From Deltaproteobacteria bacterium (GTDB taxonomy: Bacteria; Desulfobacterota; Desulfarculia; Adiutricales; Adiutricaceae): a DNA stretch of 11,479 nucleotides. The notes beneath the pieces are model-generated. The model saw only the letters and a program-made list of their open reading frames with translations. It was not told the DNA's origin and ran no database searches. The DNA is taken from positions 1-11,479 of the forward strand of contig JAIRZX010000406.1 of assembly GCA_031267005.1 (NCBI GenBank), read 5' to 3'. Made by a program: the position numbers and the translations under genes. This document shows, piece by piece, positions 1 to 6,389 of this stretch. The stretch's first letter is position 1; each line of letters begins with the position of its first letter.

Positions 1-347
1 CGACATGGCGGAGCCTAAAGCCCCGTCGCTCCCCCGGGCGTCCGCGCCCGCTCCCCCCCCCCCAGGGACCGGCGCCCCCCCCATCGGGCCCGCACCGAAC
101 CCCATTCCCACCCGCCCCGACCCAAACCAACCCAACCCCCCCCGCCCGGAAGAGAAAGGCCTACCTTTTATCCGATTTCCGGTTTATAATGACAGATTGA
201 CTTTGCCGCGCAGGCCGGGCCCCAGGCCCATGGCAGGCCTCCTCGGGCCCTCAGAAAGCCCTGAGTTATCCGGTTGCGGCTCTCCCGCCAACCTAACGTT
301 CGGGTCCCGCAGCTAACGACCGTCCACTTTCCAAGGTTTCCAGACTG
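1..347. other. C-rich intergenic leader upstream of the TetR gene
   Basis: No credible gene is visible. The open frame here encodes only a Pro/Ala/Gly-rich low-complexity string with no domain. The first 150 bases are strongly C-biased, with C runs of 11 (53-63), 8 (75-82) and 8 (136-143). At about 160-200 the composition changes to an AT-richer island that contains a promoter-like hexamer. The stretch 205-290 has several self-complementary GGCC-type words. An upstream gene could end before the window, but nothing in these bases shows it. Confidence 0.5.
162..190 (+). promoter_or_regulatory. Possible sigma-70 -10 box for the TetR gene
   Basis: A perfect TATAAT hexamer lies at 185-190 in an AT-rich island within GC-rich DNA, about 160 bases upstream of the TetR start. 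The hexamer 17 bases upstream (162-167, TACCTT) is a poor -35 match and there is no extended -10 TG. The call therefore rests on the -10 box and the composition alone. Confidence 0.3.
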
Positions 348-1103
348 ATGAACGAGAAAAAACCACCCGAATTCAACGTCTTCGGCAAGACGCAGACCCT
401 CCCGATACGTCCGGAGAGTTCCAAGACCAAAGACGTCATCATGCTTGAGTCGACCATCCTGTTCGCGAGGCAGGGGTACGACGCCGTCTCCATCCGCGAC
501 ATAGCCGCCGCCATCAAGATGAAGCCCTCCTCGCTGTACAACCACTTCAGCGGAAAGGAGGCCCTCTTCGAGGCGGTGCTGAGCCACGCCGAGGACCTCT
601 ACCTGCTGTACTTCAAGTACCTGGAGGAGATGATCTCCAAAGCGCAGTCCCTCTCCGAGCTCCTGGACATCATGTTCCGGGAGCCCACCAAGATGTCCAA
701 CGTCTTCACCTGCTACGCCTTTTCGCTTATACAGACCGAGCAGTTCCGCAACCCGCGCTGCGCGAAAATCTTAAACGACACCTTCCTGGAATTCAGCACG
801 GGCTTCATGAAGGCCGCGCTGGACCGTTGCGTCGAGAAGGGGCTGGCGTTCCCCTTCGACACCAGGATAGTGGCCACGCTCCTCATGCACACGACCCTCA
901 TCTGCATCAACCTCCGCGTCCACGAGTACATGGACCACCGCTCCCCCATGGACTACGAGGAGCACTTCAGGGACATAAAAAAGCTTATCATGGACCTCGC
1001 CGGCTTCGCGGAGGGCTCCCGGGGCCCCGCGCGGGACGCGGCCGACGACGCGGACGGCCCCCTCCGCCGTCCCCGCGGCCCCGACACCAGCTCCGGAAAC
1101 TGA
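348..1103 (+). CDS. TetR/AcrR-family transcriptional regulator
   Basis: A predicted cytoplasmic DNA-binding repressor of 251 residues, slightly longer than a typical TetR protein (about 190-230). Residues 26-76 match the TetR N-terminal three-helix domain. They include a first helix ending in LFARQGY, then VSIRDIAAAIKMKPSSLYNH and FSGKEALFEAVL, which is the signature helix-turn-helix with its SLYNHF recognition helix. Residues 80-220 form the helical ligand/dimer region, too divergent to name a ligand. The last 30 residues are Gly/Ala/Asp/Pro-rich and probably disordered. The start at 348 is preferred because the next Met (residue 32) would cut into helix 1, although the Shine-Dalgarno (AAGG about 11 bases upstream) is weak. 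It is monocistronic by appearance, with a hairpin just after the stop and 600 bp before alaC. The target is unknown: many family members repress a neighbour, but alaC is too distant to assume so. Confidence 0.9.
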   Translation: MNEKKPPEFNVFGKTQTLPIRPESSKTKDVIMLESTILFARQGYDAVSIRDIAAAIKMKPSSLYNHFSGKEALFEAVLSHAEDLYLLYFKYLEEMISKAQSLSELLDIMFREPTKMSNVFTCYAFSLIQTEQFRNPRCAKILNDTFLEFSTGFMKAALDRCVEKGLAFPFDTRIVATLLMHTTLICINLRVHEYMDHRSPMDYEEHFRDIKKLIMDLAGFAEGSRGPARDAADDADGPLRRPRGPDTSSGN

Positions 1104-1109
1104 CCCCCC

Positions 1110-1141
1110 GGAGCGGAGGGGCCGGCTTTCCCTCCGCTTCC
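1110..1141 (+). terminator. Hairpin after the TetR gene
   Basis: An 11-base arm GGAGCGGAGGG (1110-1120) pairs with CCCTCCGCTTCC (1130-1141) with one bulged T and a 9-base loop, starting 6 bases after the stop codon. There is no U tract, so if it ends transcription it would act with Rho or as an mRNA 3' stabiliser. Confidence 0.5.
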
Positions 1142-1175
1142 CCGCCCGCGCGCGTTTCCACCCGTTCCCGGCGGC

Positions 1176-1212
1176 CGGGCCCCACAGCGGGGCCCGTCCG
1201 CCTGATATTTTT
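1176..1212 (+). terminator. Second hairpin with distal T run
   Basis: A perfect 8-bp stem, CGGGCCCC (1176-1183) and GGGGCCCG (1189-1196), has a 5-base loop. A run of five T follows at 1208-1212. The T run lies about 11 bases beyond the stem, too far for a canonical intrinsic terminator, so this is a weak or back-up terminator candidate for the TetR transcript. Confidence 0.35.
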
Positions 1213-1297
1213 GCAGCCCGGCCCGGGCCGGACTCCGCTTCGGCCCTGTCCCGCCCGCCGCCGCCCCGCCTTAACCCTCCCGGGCGGGACGGCCTGG

Positions 1298-1430
1298 GTC
1301 TTGAGGGCCCCCGTCATGCGCTCGTGTCGGTTCTCGGCGCCCCGGCCGGAAAACGCTGATGGCTGCATATTGTTACGCTAATGGCCCGGCTACGCTGGCA
1401 AACCTCTTATCGTACACACCGCGTGTTCTT
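1298..1430 (+). repeat. Dispersed repeat, copy A
   Basis: This is the most diverged of three copies of an approximately 130-bp repeat (others at 3276-3400 and, inverted, 4024-4155). Landmarks in order are CTTGAG, GTGTCGGTTCTCGG, a C/G-rich spacer, GAAAACGC, CATATTGTTACGCTAATGG, CCCGGCTACG and GTACACACCGCGTG. Each corresponds to a block in the same order in B and C. It has no coding capacity. It ends about 275 bp upstream of alaC, in the same orientation. Its role is unknown; it could be an inactive mobile repeat, a protein-binding array or a small RNA locus. Confidence 0.65.
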
Positions 1431-1589
1431 CTCCGCAGCCCCGGCGGGAACTTCCCCGCCGCCCCGCGCCGCCCTGCGGCCCTGACCGGAACCCCTCGCG
1501 AACCCTCGTCCCGGCGGCCCCGCGCTCCCTGCCCCCCGGACCCCTCCGCTGATCGCCCGCCAGGCTCCCGGCCCGCGGCCCCAGGCATG

Positions 1590-1656
1590 GATTTTAGTTC
1601 GCTTTGGTACAGATTTTCGATTATATACATTTAAACCGCGCCGCTTCCCGGCGCGG
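1590..1656 (+). promoter_or_regulatory. AT-rich promoter-like island and leader hairpin before alaC
   Basis: Between very GC-rich flanks, 1590-1635 turns AT-rich and contains TATATA (1622-1627) overlapping TATACA (1624-1629). The best upstream hexamer is TTCGCT (1598-1603, 18-base spacing to TATATA), a poor -35. Just downstream a perfect 8-bp stem, CCGCGCCG (1636-1643) and CGGCGCGG (1649-1656), has a 5-base loop and would lie in the 5' leader. This is the most likely place for the alaC promoter. The hairpin has no U tract and no evident leader peptide, so attenuation cannot be claimed. Confidence 0.4.
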
Positions 1657-1706
1657 CGGCGCGGGAACGCCCCCCGCGCCTCGCCAACCCCGGAGGTCCC
1701 CCACCG

Positions 1707-3008
1707 ATGACTGACAGCCTGTTCGAGTTCCAGCGGATGAACCGCCTCCCCCCCTACGTCTTCGCGACCGTAAACGAGTTCAAGATGGCGGCGAGGCGGG
1801 CGGGATCCGACATAGTCGATCTTGGCATGGGAAACCCCGATCTGGGCACCCCGCGCCACATCGTGGACAAGCTGGTCGAGGCCGCGAAGAAGGACACCAA
1901 CCACCGCTACTCGGCCTCCAAGGGCATCACCAAGCTCCGCCACGCCATAGCCGCCTGGTACGCCCGCCGCTTCGGGGTCGAGCTCGATCCAGACTCCGAG
2001 ACCGTGGCGACCTTAGGCGCGAAGGAGGGGATGGCGCACCTGACCCTGGCCACCATCACCCCCGGCGAGGTGGTGCTGGCCCCGGACCCCACCTACCCCA
2101 TCCACTCCTACGCTGCGGTCATAGCCGGAGGGGATCTCAGGAACGTCCCCATCGGCCCGGACCGCGACTTCTTCGAGGATCTCCAGATAGCCGTCCGCCA
2201 GACCTGGCCCCGTCCCAGGATGCTCGTCATCTCGTTCCCCCACAACCCGACCGGGGCGGTGGTGGACCAAGCCTTTTTCGAGAAGATCGTCTCTTTCTGC
2301 CGGGACCACAAGATCCTCGTCATCCACGACCTGGCCTACGCCGATCTCTGCTTCGACGGCTACCGGGCCCCCAGCATCCTCCAGGCGAAAGGCGCGAAAG
2401 ACATAGCCGTGGAGGCCTTTTCGCTGTCCAAGAGCTACTCCATGGCGGGCTGGCGGGTCGGCTTCATCTGCGGCAACCCGAAGATGGTAGGGGCGCTTAC
2501 CCGCATCAAGAGCTATCTCGACTACGGCGCCTTCCAGCCCATCCAGATAGCCGCGATCATAGCCCTGAACGGCCCCCAGGACTGCGTGGAGGAGATCCGT
2601 TCCACCTACCTGGAGCGCCGGGACGTGCTGGTGGACGGCCTCTTGAAGGCCGGCTGGCAGGTAACCCCGCCCAAGGGAGGCATGTTCCTGTGGGCGCGGA
2701 TCCCCGACGAGTTCCAGAGCCTGGGCTCCGTCGAATTCTCGAAGATGCTCATCTCCAACGCGAACGTGGCCGTCTCCCCCGGGCTCGGCTTCGGGAGCGG
2801 CGGCGAGGGCTACGTGCGCTTCGCCATGGTCGAGAACGTCCAGCGCATCAAGCAGGCCACGAGGGGCATCAAGAAGGCCCTCTCCCTCCCCTCCAAGGCC
2901 GAGCGCAAGCCCCGGGCCAAACGCCCGGCCGCGCAGAAGCCCGCCGGTTCCGCCGCCTCCCCGGAGGGAGAAGCTTTAAAGCCTTCAAAGGCGGCGGAGT
3001 CCCGTTAA
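1707..3008 (+). CDS. alaC: Glutamate-pyruvate aminotransferase AlaC
   Basis: A PLP-dependent class I/II aminotransferase that interconverts pyruvate plus glutamate with alanine plus 2-oxoglutarate in the cytoplasm, the main route to L-alanine. Its 433 residues align along the whole length with E. coli AlaC (YfdZ) as I recall it: RLPPYVF near the N-terminus, MAARR, MGNPD (41-45), GAKEGMAHL, PTYPIH, NPTG (180-183), HDLAYAD (207-213) and SLSKSYSMAGWRVGF (239-253). The catalytic lysine is K242. Cofactor and substrate residues N180, D208, Y211, R250 and R371 are in place. GGAGG at 1692-1696, ten bases before the ATG, supports the start. Residues 397-433 form a Lys/Ala/Pro-rich tail not expected in the E. 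coli protein. LL-diaminopimelate aminotransferase belongs to the same fold family, but the AlaC-specific words make AlaC the better call. It appears to be a single-gene unit with its own terminator. Confidence 0.93.
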   Translation: MTDSLFEFQRMNRLPPYVFATVNEFKMAARRAGSDIVDLGMGNPDLGTPRHIVDKLVEAAKKDTNHRYSASKGITKLRHAIAAWYARRFGVELDPDSETVATLGAKEGMAHLTLATITPGEVVLAPDPTYPIHSYAAVIAGGDLRNVPIGPDRDFFEDLQIAVRQTWPRPRMLVISFPHNPTGAVVDQAFFEKIVSFCRDHKILVIHDLAYADLCFDGYRAPSILQAKGAKDIAVEAFSLSKSYSMAGWRVGFICGNPKMVGALTRIKSYLDYGAFQPIQIAAIIALNGPQDCVEEIRSTYLERRDVLVDGLLKAGWQVTPPKGGMFLWARIPDEFQSLGSVEFSKMLISNANVAVSPGLGFGSGGEGYVRFAMVENVQRIKQATRGIKKALSLPSKAERKPRAKRPAAQKPAGSAASPEGEALKPSKAAESR

Positions 3009-3051
3009 CCCCGACTGGCCGCGGCCTCAGCCCGCCGCGCCCGGCCCTGGC

Positions 3052-3093
3052 GCGGCCCGGCTCCGCCCGCAGAGCGCCGGGCCGCTCCCTTTT
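3052..3093 (+). terminator. Intrinsic-type terminator of alaC
   Basis: A 10-bp GC-only stem, GCGGCCCGGC (3052-3061) and GCCGGGCCGC (3076-3085), encloses a 14-base loop. It is followed by TCCCTTTT, so a short T run ends at 3093, about 85 bases after the alaC stop. The long loop and interrupted T run make it imperfect, but it is the best intrinsic terminator in the window. Confidence 0.6.
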
Positions 3094-3128
3094 CCCCGCC
3101 GTCCCGGCCTAATAACTAAAAACCTATT

Positions 3129-3163
3129 TTATCCAATGATTTCACATACTTAGCCTTGGATAA
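3129..3163 (+). promoter_or_regulatory. Perfect inverted repeat TTATCCAA / TTGGATAA
   Basis: Arms TTATCCAA (3129-3136) and TTGGATAA (3156-3163) are perfectly complementary with a 19-base spacer. They lie in an AT-rich patch directly after the alaC terminator. TTTCCCCGTTTTTT follows, so on the plus strand it could be a weak second terminator. Alternatively it is a two-half-site operator, but there is no gene nearby for it to control. Confidence 0.35.
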
Positions 3164-3275
3164 TTTCCCCGTTTTTTATCCTCCGGGTCATAATCGCCGC
3201 TAACCGAAACCAGGCAGAGACGAGGAATGCCAGGGGACATCTCCCCGCGCGGACCGTCCCGGACGCCCCTGTCGT

Positions 3276-3400
3276 TGTCAAGACCGCCTTTACGTCCATG
3301 TCGGTTTTCGTCACCCCGACCCATGAAACGCGGACGGCAACATAGTGTATGCTCTTGGTTCGGGTACACCATAATTTGTCTCATGATACACACATGCTAC
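3276..3400 (+). repeat. Dispersed repeat, copy B
   Basis: This is the plus-strand partner of copy C. From CATGTCGGTTTTCG (3297-3310) to 3400 it aligns with the reverse complement of 4027-4131 over about 105 bases with a single one-base gap. Two blocks are identical: CATGTCGGTTTTCG and CATAGTGTATGCTCTTGG (3341-3358). ATGAAACGCG (3323-3332) also matches exactly. The right end carries two imperfect 11-bp units beginning CATG (CATGATACACA at 3382-3392, then CATGCTACAGC). By eye about three quarters of positions agree with C. There is no open frame of interest. Confidence 0.75.
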
Positions 3401-4023
3401 AGCCTCCCCAGCGCCCAGCACCGAATTGCTTTTCAATTCAACACCAGTACCCCCGGCATGACGGCTCCGGCACCGCTCCCCTACTGCGCACTCCAGGCCG
3501 CCAAGCGTCCTGCGGGGGCGAGGCGGCCGCCCCGTCTTCCCGGGCGCAAAGGGATCTGCGTCCGAGCTTACGGGAAAGCCGACTCGCAACCGAGCTCCGA
3601 GGCTCCGGCACGGGCTCCGCGACATGGCCAAGGCGACGAGCTTCCCAAATCGGCGCATCGAAGTTGAACTCGGGTAGCAGTTGCCTGTTGCTTTCAGGGC
3701 CAAAAGGCTTTTTTTTGCGCCGAAAGCCACTTATGCTAAAATTAGCGTTAGAAAATCTCGCCTGCCGCGAGGCGACCTTGAACCCGGAGCCTTGAGAGTC
3801 CCCGTGATGTAACGGCCGGTTCACGGCAGCCGAGTTTTGCGGCGTGGCCCCCCCGCTGTTCCCGCCTGGCCGACGGCTCCCGACGAGTCGGCTCTGAGCT
3901 TTATCATGGCTTTATCGCTTAAGCATGAAAGGCATTCCGGCGCCTCGGCGCCGGACAGGCCGCTTCATGTTGCGGGGCGGCATGGCGCGGCTTTCATGGG
4001 CCGGGCGGCCGCGCCGTTGCAAT
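3401..4023. other. Gene-free segment enclosed by inverted repeats B and C
   Basis: No credible gene: the frames here are short, compositionally random and lack ribosome sites. It contains a perfect small hairpin GAATTG-CTTTT-CAATTC (3423-3439). A GGCC-AAAA-GGCT step runs into a long T run near 3710, and GCTAA-AA-TTAGC follows at 3735-3746. A 6-bp stem TCGCCT/AGGCGA lies at 3758-3775, and a large hairpin at 3924-3969. Such hairpin-rich filler between inverted repeats could be a decayed mobile element, but no transposase remnant is recognisable. Confidence 0.5.
3924..3969 (+). repeat. Long GC-rich hairpin
   Basis: The inner arms TCCGGCGCC (3936-3944) and GGCGCCGGA (3947-3955) are perfect 9-mers separated by two bases. 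Outside small internal loops the pairing continues with GGC (3931-3933)/GCC (3959-3961) and CATGAA (3924-3929)/TTCATG (3964-3969). In total about 18 pairs could form over 46 bases. No T tract follows, so it is more likely a structured RNA or cruciform than an intrinsic terminator. It sits within a CATG-rich patch leading into repeat C. Confidence 0.55.
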
Positions 4024-4155
4024 CGTGTGTCATGCGTGTGTCATGAATCGTTTTCTAGTGCAGCCGGGCCAAGAGCATACACTATGCAGGCATTCGCGTT
4101 TCATAAGCCGAGGGAGTCGAAAACCGACATGAACGTATAAGGGCTTTTCTCAAGT
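4024..4155 (-). repeat. Dispersed repeat, copy C (inverted)
   Basis: The reverse complement matches copy B block for block: CTTGAG, CATGTCGGTTTTCG (right end at 4131), ATGAAACGCG, CATAGTGTATGCTCTTGG, CCCGGCTGCA, then CATGACACACG twice. The last block is a perfect 11-bp tandem (4024-4034 and 4035-4045, reading CGTGTGTCATG on the plus strand). It is inverted relative to A and B and ends 120 bp before the broken gene at 4275. The function is unknown. Confidence 0.75.
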
Positions 4156-4412
4156 CCTTTGAGGAAACGACGGGCCATGTCACCGGAAGCAATGAGGCTC
4201 TCTGGATAAAGGCGCCCGAAGTTCAGTCCGCAGGAGCGACAAGGCCCCTGTCAAAACTCCAGCCAGGTAGTTGCATGACCGCCGATACCCAAACCCTAAT
4301 GTGGTTCGTCGGAGTACTTGAAGTCCTTTGTACGTTCTTTCTCGGTTTTTTCGGCCAAAGATCGTTTAACTCCATAGAACGCAATTTTGTTAAAATCAAT
4401 ACCGATATAGAT

Positions 4413-4553
4413 GGCCTGAAAGCCGATCTTAAGTGGCGTGAAAGCCGATCTAAGTGGCGTGAAAGCCGATCTTAGTGGCGTGAAAGCCGATCTAAGTGGC
4501 GTGAAACCGATGTAGGCGGCCTGAAAGCCGATGCAGGTGGCCTGAAAGCCGGA
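4413..4553 (+). repeat. Seven-unit 21-bp tandem repeat inside the broken gene
   Basis: Units are marked by TGAAAGCC (TGAAACC in unit 5) starting at 4417, 4439, 4460, 4481, 4502, 4522 and 4543. The spacings are 22, 21, 21, 21, 20 and 21. Each unit encodes one heptad (G-[VL]-K-A-D-x-[SG]) in the original frame. Units 2-4 are nearly identical, pointing to recent amplification, while units 5-7 are diverged. The 22 and 20 spacings are the frame-shifting insertion and its compensating deletion. Confidence 0.85.
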
Positions 4554-4627
4554 ATGGCTGGGTTGGAAGCCAGGATTGGAGATATGGGTGCAAGCGTAGC
4601 TACCCTACAGGCATCTTTTGACACCAG

Positions 4628-4702
4628 GTTTCTTGAGGTGGGCACCAGTCTAGGCGATTTGCAGAAATCGATGGACTCCAAGTTTCTTGAGGTGGGCACC
4701 AG
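4628..4702 (+). repeat. 54-bp direct duplication in the coding region
   Basis: GTTTCTTGAGGTGGGCACCA occurs at 4628 and again at 4682, a period of 54 bases. In frame it gives FLEVGT twice, 18 residues apart, within the predicted coiled region. The in-frame period suggests the duplication arose while the gene was still under coding selection. Confidence 0.8.
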
Positions 4703-4917
4703 GATGAACGGGTTCCAGACGGGACTCGACAATTTGTCTGACTCAGTCTCGAATCTGCGGGAGACCACCGCTCGCATGGAGGTCAGCTTGAACATGCCGC
4801 GCGAATCCCGCACGGACCGGAAGCGGCAAAGGACACAGGCCGCTCCCCGAGGCGGCGGTAGCCCCGGAGCGGAATCCATGGCCGCGTCCGGACAGGGAGA
4901 ACCAAGCGCCGGGTAAC

Positions 4918-4939
4918 AGCCGGTCCGCCGACACCGGCT
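4918..4939 (+). terminator. Hairpin immediately after the broken gene
   Basis: A perfect 7-bp stem, AGCCGGT (4918-4924) and ACCGGCT (4933-4939), has an 8-base loop and begins two bases after the TAA at 4914-4916. No T tract follows. The position suggests a transcript end and supports 4916 as the true 3' end of the ancestral gene. Confidence 0.45.
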
Positions 4940-6389
4940 TCCGGCTTCGGCGCTCCGGGGCCGACTCGCCCGCCCCCTTCTCCATAACCCCTGCCCCCGC
5001 CCTGCCGCCCCCCCCGCCCATTGAACTTACGGTGCGCTTGCCCCTGTTGAAAAGGGCCTGGCTGGCCGCCGTCCCCCCAAGACCGGAACATCCGGACGGG
5101 CGAAGTCTCGCGGCGCCACGCGGGCCTGCCCGGCTCTCTGCTCCGGCAGGAGCGGCGGCGGGAGCCCCTGCACGGCCCCGCCGCCGCCTGCCCGTTCCTG
5201 ACGCGCGGCCGCCCGGCCGGGATGGCCCGGAACCCTTCCCGTGCCTGACTTTGCCGGATCACGTGTCAGCCTCATGCCGAGCGGGAAGCGCGGCGGGCGG
5301 AGCGGCAAGAGCTAAGTCGGCCTGCTTTCACGCGAAATCGGTCGCGCCTCGTCCGGCCGTCCCTCCCGGCCTTCGCCGGACGCCGCCCCCCCCCGACAAG
5401 CCCGTACCAGCCCGAACCAGCCTGAAGACGGCCTCGCCCCCTCTCCCGGTTCCGGTGAGTCCACCCGCCGAGGCGCCGCCGCACAAGGCACGGGACATCC
5501 CGAAATCCGCATCGCCCGGCGAAACGGGCGACGTCCTTTTTCAGGCCGAAAAGCCCGCCGCTCTCGCGTCCGACTCTTTACGGTCCTGAAGGATGCCGCG
5601 CGGCCTTAACTGGGCGGGACCCGCCGGGTGGCGCCTGAGAGCTCGTCGGATCCGGAGGCGCCTGCCTGTCGGGGGCCTCCTCCAAGAAGCGCACCCGCGT
5701 TAGGGCGGTCTCCGAGCCGGACGGCTGCGGTCGCCTTCGTTCTCTTTGGCGGTTGTTGCTCGGGCATAAGCGCACGGCTGGCCGAAAGGACGCGGACCCG
5801 ACCCCTATCCTCTCCCGCCCCGCCTCGCTCCCGAGAGCGGTACGGGACGACCGATATCCTGAAAGGCCGCCCCTCCCCGCAAGCCTTCCAAGGCCGCGAA
5901 AACTCCTGCGGACGCGGCCCGAGCCCTTCCTGTTCCCCGGTCGGCCCGGGCGACGCGCGAGTTCTCCAGTACCTTCCCGAAAGCCGCCGCCTCGTCCCGG
6001 AGCCGCCGATTCGGCCCCAATGACTTCCGGCCCTCTGTTCTTCCGGCATGGACGCGGCGGAAAACCCTCTCGCCCTCCGCTTCCGGGCCCTTGAACGGCA
6101 GACGCGTGGAGGGCAACGGCGTCCGCCGCCGCCGCGGCCCTACATCTAAACCGCCGCCCCGAGCGCCCGCGCCTGTCCTCCGGGACGTCCGCCCCCCCCG
6201 CCGCCCCGGCCCGAACGCGTCCCCCCGCGCGGTCGCCTCGCATCCGACAGCCGGACTCCCGCCGCCGTTCAAGGCCGCAGGGCCAACGCGGCGGTAGAAA
6301 GCGGCAAGTTCGAGTCTGGCAGGACAGGACCGTAAGGCCTGGCGCCGGAAGGCCTCGACCGTAAACCCGGGGAGGGAAGGCGGCGACGC
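4940..6389. other. Long gene-free GC-rich region
   Basis: About 1.45 kb with open frames on both strands, as expected of GC-rich DNA. None has a recognisable domain, a good ribosome site or coding-like composition; all are Pro/Arg/Gly/Ala-rich. The plus strand is visibly C-biased, with a C9 run at 5386-5394. Short repeats exist (for example ACCAGCC twice near 5405), but there is no array, tRNA or mobile-element motif. It could contain the eroded remains of a gene, but none can be identified by eye. Confidence 0.55.
6335..6355 (-). terminator. Weak hairpin downstream of the response regulator
   Basis: AGGCCT (6335-6340) and AGGCCT (6350-6355) are mutually complementary with a 9-base loop, about 35 bases beyond the regulator stop on the minus strand. 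They are flanked by direct copies of GACCGTAA (6328-6335 and 6357-6364). There is no T tract, so termination here is uncertain. Confidence 0.3.

Larger units (their letters stand above)
4275..4916 (+). pseudogene. Broken membrane-anchored heptad-repeat protein
   Basis: No family is recognised. The start at 4275 has a weak AGG ribosome site about 8 bases upstream. Residues 9-27 are a hydrophobic membrane segment (MWFVGVLEVLCTFFLGFFG), followed by polar residues and the first heptad GLKADL. In the 21-bp repeat tract an extra base between units 1 and 2 shifts the reading to WRESRSK heptads, and TAG at 4473-4475 stops it after 66 residues. A one-base deletion near 4508 restores the original phase. 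From there GGLKADA GGLKAGM continues into an open 120-residue region (ATG at 4554), with an 18-residue duplication and an amphipathic, probably coiled-coil pattern. Without the indels it would be about 213 residues: one N-terminal membrane anchor and a long coil. It looks like a decaying gene, though two separate peptides or a sequencing error are possible. Base composition is less GC-rich than the neighbouring genes, suggesting a different origin. Confidence 0.6.

Noticed and set aside
1298..4155. The dispersed repeat as a CRISPR array or integron attC site
   Set aside because: Copies are about 130 bp, irregularly placed and in both orientations. There are no short identical repeats with uniform spacers, cas genes, integrase or attC core sites.
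4413..4553. Phase variation by copy-number slippage of the 21-bp units
   Set aside because: 21 is divisible by three, so gain or loss of whole units cannot change the frame. Only the single-base indels do.
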